This document shows, piece by piece, positions 60,357 through 64,000 of a stretch of DNA of 64,000 nucleotides. Made by a program: the position numbers and the translations under genes. Within the stretch, counting starts at the first letter, position 1; each line of letters starts with the position of its first letter. The notes beneath the pieces were generated by a model. The model was not told the origin of the DNA, did no database searches, and saw only the letters and a program-made list of their open reading frames with translations. Origin of the DNA: Muriicola jejuensis (GTDB taxonomy: Bacteria; Bacteroidota; Bacteroidia; Flavobacteriales; Flavobacteriaceae); the NCBI RefSeq assembly GCF_010671595.1, contig NZ_JAABOP010000004.1, forward strand, positions 186,001 through 250,000, in the 5' to 3' direction.

Positions 60357-60881
60357 TCAGGGTTTATGTACTTCCAGTTCGATCTCGATCATGAATTCCG
60401 GCAGGGCCAACTCCTTCACCCCCAGCCAGGACCCTGAAGGGAATTTGTTCTTGTAGATCTCAGCTCTGAATGCTCCATTCTCCAGGAGTAGAGGCATATT
60501 CGTAGTGAAAATGTTCTCTACCACCACATTGTCGAAGGTACAGCCAAAGTGTTTGAGAATCTTGTCGAGGTCTGCATAGCAGTTCTTCATTTGCTGGGCG
60601 AAATCGCCCACAGCGGTCGGATTACCCTGATCGTCCATGCTGACCGCCCCTGAAACCTTTATACTGTTACCGATCCTGACGGCATGCGTATAACCATAGG
60701 CTTTTTCCACCTCGGGACGAAGCTGAAAGTATTCCGGTTCTTCAGCCTTTATAAGAACTTCTTCCTTCATTTCATTCACCGTCTCCTTCTCTTTCGGAAG
60801 ACAACTCTGTAATGACAGGAGGAGGAATGTAAACAATCCCAGAACGGATATTCCAGGTAAAATTTTAAATGGATTTTTCAT
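60357..60881 (-). CDS. Exported lipoprotein of the Rid (YjgF) family
   Basis: 174 residues. Signal peptide with lipobox LLSLQSC (Cys about 27) and a Glu/Lys-rich linker to about 50, then a Rid domain (about 60-174): YTHAVRIGNSIKVSGAVSMD, FAQQMKNCYADLDKILKHFG, NIFTTNM. RidA enzymes use an Arg near the end (usually R..V.V..LP) to deaminate enamines. Here the segment is FPSGSWLGVKELALPEFMIE, with no Arg, so imine deaminase activity is doubtful. A lipid anchor on a Rid protein is unusual. Confidence 0.85.
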   Translation of the reverse strand: MKNPFKILPGISVLGLFTFLLLSLQSCLPKEKETVNEMKEEVLIKAEEPEYFQLRPEVEKAYGYTHAVRIGNSIKVSGAVSMDDQGNPTAVGDFAQQMKNCYADLDKILKHFGCTFDNVVVENIFTTNMPLLLENGAFRAEIYKNKFPSGSWLGVKELALPEFMIEIELEVHKP

Positions 60882-60978
60882 GTTCGATTGGTTAATGCCT
60901 TTTCAGGCGGGTTAATAATTGGTCGCAAGGGTTATCCCCTAAATGTATCAAATGTTTCCATGGCCCCAACCTGTAAAT

Positions 60979-61626
60979 TCACGGTGATCTGTAGTCGGGC
61001 ATGTTCTTTCCCAGGATAAAGTCGCGTTCCCCCACCCAGAGGTTACCTTTCATTGAAAGTCTTAAAATGCCATTACTCCCTCCTCTCGGGGATGGTGGAT
61101 GGGTCTCCTTTTCGGTCAGCAAAGGGTCGCCTTCAAAATAGTAGCTCTCCAGCCAGTAGTATTTTCCATCCGGTTCAAGGATCGTTGGGTGGATATGGGC
61201 CGGTTCAGTCCCGTCGGGATAGGTGCCGGGCTTAATGGTGAAAAAAGTATAGCGGCCCTTTTGATCTGTCTTGATCCAACCCCTGTTGTATCCGTGCCTC
61301 CGCCCCCAGCCTTTTTCATCTCCTCTTTTGGAGTAAAGGCCGGAACCGTCTGTGTGGTATACGTACAGGACTACATCAGGGGCCGGTGTTTTTCCATCCG
61401 CCCTGTAGATAGTCCCTGTCACCTTGATCTGCTGCCCCCCGGAATGGAAGTCGGGCAGGGTGTCTACAGGCGTAAGCCTACGGTCCCCGTATTCAAATAC
61501 AGCTTCGCAGCCCTCACAGGGACCACCGACTAGCCTGGGATCATGCCGGACTCTGGGATCCTGACAAAATATGAGGATGAAACTGCATATAAAGAAACCG
61601 AACGTAAATAATTTTCGTGTCCTCAT
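60979..61626 (-). CDS. Exported intradiol ring-cleavage dioxygenase-like protein
   Basis: 215 residues with a signal peptide (about 1-21). The fold matches the catechol/protocatechuate 3,4-dioxygenase catalytic domain: VTGTIYRADGKTPAPDVVLY, the first Tyr ligand in DGSGLYSKRG, a second Tyr in IKPGTYPDG, and the His pair in PAHIHPTIL. All four iron(III) ligands are therefore present. An unusual early Cys pair GGPCEGCEAV follows the signal. Such exported family members occur in many Bacteroidota; a ring-cleaving substrate is not known. Confidence 0.85.
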   Translation of the reverse strand: MRTRKLFTFGFFICSFILIFCQDPRVRHDPRLVGGPCEGCEAVFEYGDRRLTPVDTLPDFHSGGQQIKVTGTIYRADGKTPAPDVVLYVYHTDGSGLYSKRGDEKGWGRRHGYNRGWIKTDQKGRYTFFTIKPGTYPDGTEPAHIHPTILEPDGKYYWLESYYFEGDPLLTEKETHPPSPRGGSNGILRLSMKGNLWVGERDFILGKNMPDYRSP

Positions 61627-61700
61627 AGGACTATGAAGGTAAGAAAATTCCGGTTGCCCTCTTCAACGCGCGTCTCAGAAATTCGGCAAAAAGTTGTGGG

Positions 61701-62195
61701 TCAGCGGATCTCTTTCAGGAGGGAAACCAGGTCGAGTGGTCGGGTATACATCTCCAGGGATCCATCCGGCTTTTTTGGCCATTCTTCCCGGGGTTTGTCC
61801 CAGTAGAGTTCCACCCCATTCCCGTCCGGATCGTCGAGGTAGAGAGCCTCTGAGACCCCGTGATCAGATGCTCCGGTCAGCGGATATCCGGCCTCCCGAA
61901 GCCTATGGAGGATCGCAGCCAGGTCCTTCCTCCCAGGGTATACAATAGCCGTGTGAAACAAACCTACGGTTCTCTTCGGATTTGGTCCGGCCCCTTCGCT
62001 AAATCAGGTGTTCAGTCCGATGTGATGGTGATACCCCCCGGCAGAGATAAAGGCCGCATCTTCCCCATAAGTGGTGGTGAGTTCAAAGCCCAGAAGGCCG
62101 CAGTAGAAGTCGAGCGACCGCTGCAGGTCCGAAACTTTCAGGTGTACGTGACCGATGCGAGTCTCAGGGGGCAAAGCATATTCGTCGTTCTCCAT
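61701..62195 (-). pseudogene. VOC-family dioxygenase (CatE-like) interrupted by an in-frame TGA
   Basis: One 164-codon frame for a catechol 2,3-dioxygenase-like VOC protein, with a single TGA at 62006-62004 (codon 64). Before it: RIGHVHLKVSDLQRSLDFY and SAGGYHHHIGLNT. After it, in the same frame: FSEGAGPNPKRTVGLFHTA, ASDHGVSEALYLDDPDGNG and VELYWDKPREEWP. The family normally has NTW here, so TGG to TGA is the simplest change. Metal residues (His of GHVHLK, second His of SDHGVSE, Glu of VELYW) are all kept, so the loss is recent or a sequencing error. Confidence 0.85.
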
Positions 62196-62210
62196 AAGCC
62201 GCTTCTTTAC

Positions 62211-63179
62211 CTAATTCGCTTCATCCCGGTGTGTGGCCCTTTCCAGTTTGTCATTGATCGTCTTGCCCAGGCCATGATCGGGAAATCGTTCTGCAATGAT
62301 CATATCCAGGTCCAGGCTGTCCAGGCGATGCATGGCGGCATAGAGGTTATGTGCGGCTTCTTCGAGATCTCCTGTGGGGGAAAGGACTTCCTGGTTTGCT
62401 GCCTTTATGCCCTTTATTTTCTCTTGGAAGAGCAGTAACCCTATCTTCTTATCGGGATGAAGGGTGACGAGGCCTCTGACGTCTTCGGTCAGGTACGTAT
62501 CTGTAACCGGAGCGTAATGCCGAAGAAGCATCCCGGGGGCAGAGGGTTGCTGGTCCACACTTTTTGTATTAAAGGAAATCTCCCCTACCTTCTCCATTAT
62601 CTCCTCGAGGGAAAGGGATCCCATTCTGAAGACCACGGGCCTTTCCCCCTCAAAACCGATGATGGTCGATTCTATACCTTTCCGGCATTCACCCCCGTCC
62701 AGGATCACCGGAAGCGTATCCCCGAAATACTTTTCTACATGGGCCGCGGAAGTAGGGCTGATCGAGCCGAAGGGATTCGCGCTGGGAGCCGCCAGGGGGA
62801 AGTCGAGTTGCTCCAACAGCTCTAAGGTAAGCGGGTGGTCCGGCACACGGACCGCCACCGTATCCTTCCCTGAGGTTACTGCATCCGGGATATTGGGTTG
62901 TTTCTTCAGCACCAGAGTCAGCGGACCAGGCCAGAATGACCTGGCGAGGTGGTAGGCCACATCCGGAATATCGCGGGCGACCTGTGGGAGGTAGTCCGCA
63001 GATTTGATATGGACGATAAGCGGGTTGTAATGGGGTCTCTTCTTTGTACTGAAGATCTTACCCACAGCGTCTTCGTCCAGGGCATTTCCGGCAAGGCCAT
63101 AGACGGTTTCCGTAGGCAGGGCGATGATCCCTCCTGATTCCAGTTCTTTTCTTGCCTTGTCTAGATCAACCGTGATCAT
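62211..63179 (-). CDS. tsaC: L-threonylcarbamoyladenylate synthase (Sua5/YrdC)
   Basis: Makes threonylcarbamoyl-AMP from Thr, bicarbonate and ATP for the t6A37 modification of ANN-reading tRNAs. It has 322 residues. The YrdC domain (about 1-195) starts GGIIALPTETVYGLAGNALD with the KRPHYNPLIVHI segment and the C-terminal APSANPFGSISPTSA. The Sua5-type extension (about 215-320) is present, so it is the two-domain form. The ATG at 63179 gives MITVDLDKARKEL. The broken VOC gene starts 15 bases downstream. Confidence 0.93.
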   Translation of the reverse strand: MITVDLDKARKELESGGIIALPTETVYGLAGNALDEDAVGKIFSTKKRPHYNPLIVHIKSADYLPQVARDIPDVAYHLARSFWPGPLTLVLKKQPNIPDAVTSGKDTVAVRVPDHPLTLELLEQLDFPLAAPSANPFGSISPTSAAHVEKYFGDTLPVILDGGECRKGIESTIIGFEGERPVVFRMGSLSLEEIMEKVGEISFNTKSVDQQPSAPGMLLRHYAPVTDTYLTEDVRGLVTLHPDKKIGLLLFQEKIKGIKAANQEVLSPTGDLEEAAHNLYAAMHRLDSLDLDMIIAERFPDHGLGKTINDKLERATHRDEAN

Positions 63180-63345
63180 GGTTACCAGGGGAAGGTTCGT
63201 GAATTCTTATGTTATTGTTTCCCGTGAAGGCACTATTCTCTATGTGCTTTTCCTTCTTGGGGACCTCAAAAATAGATTTTCTTTTTAAGGAAGGGAACAA
63301 CTTTTTATTCAAATTCAAGCGATTGTAGTTCGGAACGTATGGAAA

Positions 63346-64000
63346 TCACCCCTTTTTTGGTGCTTCAGAAAAACCTATCAATTTGGAAGCAAAGGTCGCG
63401 ATATCCGGATACGTGCCTGAGGTATTTGAAAGTACCACCACCACCGTTTCCGATTTTGGGATGATCATGAGCTGGCTGGTGCATCCCGTTTGTCCTCCGC
63501 TATGTCCGATTACCAGATTCTCATTTGGTGGAGGACCATAGAGGTACCACCCTAGTCCGTATTTATTACCCTTGTATTCAACGGGTTGAATTTCCAGCAT
63601 GGCCTCCAGGCTTTCCTGACTGATCAGCCTTCCATCCAGAAGGGCATTCCCAAATGCAATAAGGTCCTCAAGTGTGCTGTAAAATCCGCCCCCAGGAACA
63701 CGGTTGCTCAGGTTGTTTTTCTTACCCTTCCTGACTTTCCTCCCATTGTTGTGATACAGGCAGGATGCGTTCTCGCGATCTTCTGTCAAGCCTTCAATAC
63801 CGGTATGGGTCATACCCGCAACCTCGAGTATTTGCGTTTTCATGTATTCGCGATAAGGCAGACCGCTCACTGATTCTATCACTCTGCCCAGGATCACATA
63901 GCCATAAGTCGTATAAAAATAGCTGGTTCCAGGTTCAAACAGTAGAGGCCTATCTATGAAGACCTTCATGGCTGCCTCCAGGGAAGCGAATTGCGCCGTA
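63346..64000 (-). CDS. Beta-lactamase-fold serine hydrolase, C-terminal part (cut by window edge)
   Basis: The frame is open to base 64000; 218 codons are visible. It reads TAQFASLEAAMKVFIDRPLL, then FEPGTSYFYTTYGYVILGRV, the family region that normally has YSN.gY.lLG. The N of the YxN motif is not evident here (YTTYGY). The third motif is IGHSGGQTGCTSQLMIIP. The SxxK motif would lie off the window. Paralogue of the gene at 24966. No signal peptide can be judged. Confidence 0.85.
   Translation of the reverse strand, partial: TAQFASLEAAMKVFIDRPLLFEPGTSYFYTTYGYVILGRVIESVSGLPYREYMKTQILEVAGMTHTGIEGLTEDRENASCLYHNNGRKVRKGKKNNLSNRVPGGGFYSTLEDLIAFGNALLDGRLISQESLEAMLEIQPVEYKGNKYGLGWYLYGPPPNENLVIGHSGGQTGCTSQLMIIPKSETVVVVLSNTSGTYPDIATFASKLIGFSEAPKKG

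Noticed and set aside
61701-62195. Reading the internal TGA as tryptophan (alternative genetic code)
   Set aside because: TGA serves as the normal stop in many other genes here (for example tpx, pxpA, tilS), so the standard code applies.
61701-62195. Frameshift as the cause of the split VOC gene
   Set aside because: Both halves are in the same frame; only one stop codon intervenes.
1-64000. Mobile island, prophage, CRISPR or defence locus
   Set aside because: No integrase, transposase, tRNA-flanked repeat, regular repeat-spacer array or known defence genes were found; the gene content is mostly core and metabolic.

Overview
The window is chromosomal DNA from a member of the Bacteroidota, most likely the family Flavobacteriaceae. 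This is inferred from gene content and signals. There is a GLPGLI-family gene directly upstream of a TonB-type outer-membrane receptor, a cluster dgkA - ftsK - lolA-like - lptF/G-like - ribB, a fused DsbD with a CVNC thioredoxin domain, and promoters that resemble the Bacteroidota pattern (TTG, about 17-23 bases, TAnnTTTG) rather than -35/-10 boxes. I see no rRNA, tRNA, CRISPR array, insertion sequence, integrase or phage gene. Genes are densely packed, often with 1-8 base overlaps or shared stop codons (CTAG at 6744-6747, TTAA at 48008-48011). The window is mostly core and metabolic chromosome, not an island.

Layout. 1-4405 (-): isoleucine/valine operon ilvD-ilvB-ilvN-ilvC, with ilvC cut by the window edge. 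4604-6747 (+): aldehyde dehydrogenase and a nitroreductase. 6744-10247 (-): 5-oxoprolinase operon pxpABC, translationally coupled to an Nramp-fold transporter that lacks the metal-binding motifs. 10352-11231: a tandem direct repeat upstream of a zinc-ribbon/nuclease-like protein and a small membrane protein. 11381-12493 (+): a Tat-signal PLP aminotransferase. 12509-16511: a YbbP/YbbA-type ABC exporter divergent from a TesA-like SGNH lipoprotein. 16565-28765: secreted and membrane proteins (CotH-like, bestrophin-like, Kre9-like), DUF819 and MFS transporters, a class V aminotransferase, a serine hydrolase and ComM. 28777-35129 (-): penicillin acylase-type hydrolase, dsbD, tilS, FMN reductase. 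35254-41333: acyltransferase-like membrane protein, lpdA, an Lrp regulator divergent from a methionine gamma-lyase-like enzyme, nhaC. 41444-48011 (+): tpx, dgkA, ftsK, LolA-like, LptF/G-like, ribB with a degenerate RibA half. 48008-53411 (-): DegT aminotransferase, nitroreductase, TauE/SafE, small proteins, exported methyltransferase, D-2-hydroxyacid dehydrogenase. 53721-57304 (+): GLPGLI protein and TonB-type receptor. 57383-64000: VOC proteins (one broken by a nonsense codon), DUF2200, fatty-acid hydroxylase, SlyD-like isomerase, exported Rid protein, exported intradiol dioxygenase, threonylcarbamoyl-AMP synthase and a partial serine hydrolase.

Points that stand out. The Nramp-like protein of the pxp operon probably carries an organic substrate rather than metal. 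The RibB fusion has lost the zinc cysteines of its GTP cyclohydrolase II half. Several enzyme families that are usually cytosolic carry export signals here (aminotransferase, methyltransferase, Rid protein). Three genes have a TAnnTTT(G/A) box exactly 4 bases before the start codon, which predicts leaderless mRNAs. One VOC gene has a single TGA in place of an expected Trp codon. I did not find a clear multi-gene undescribed system. The best candidates for new biology are the pxp/Nramp transporter and the 10352-11231 unit. All functions are read from sequence motifs and remembered families; no search was run.
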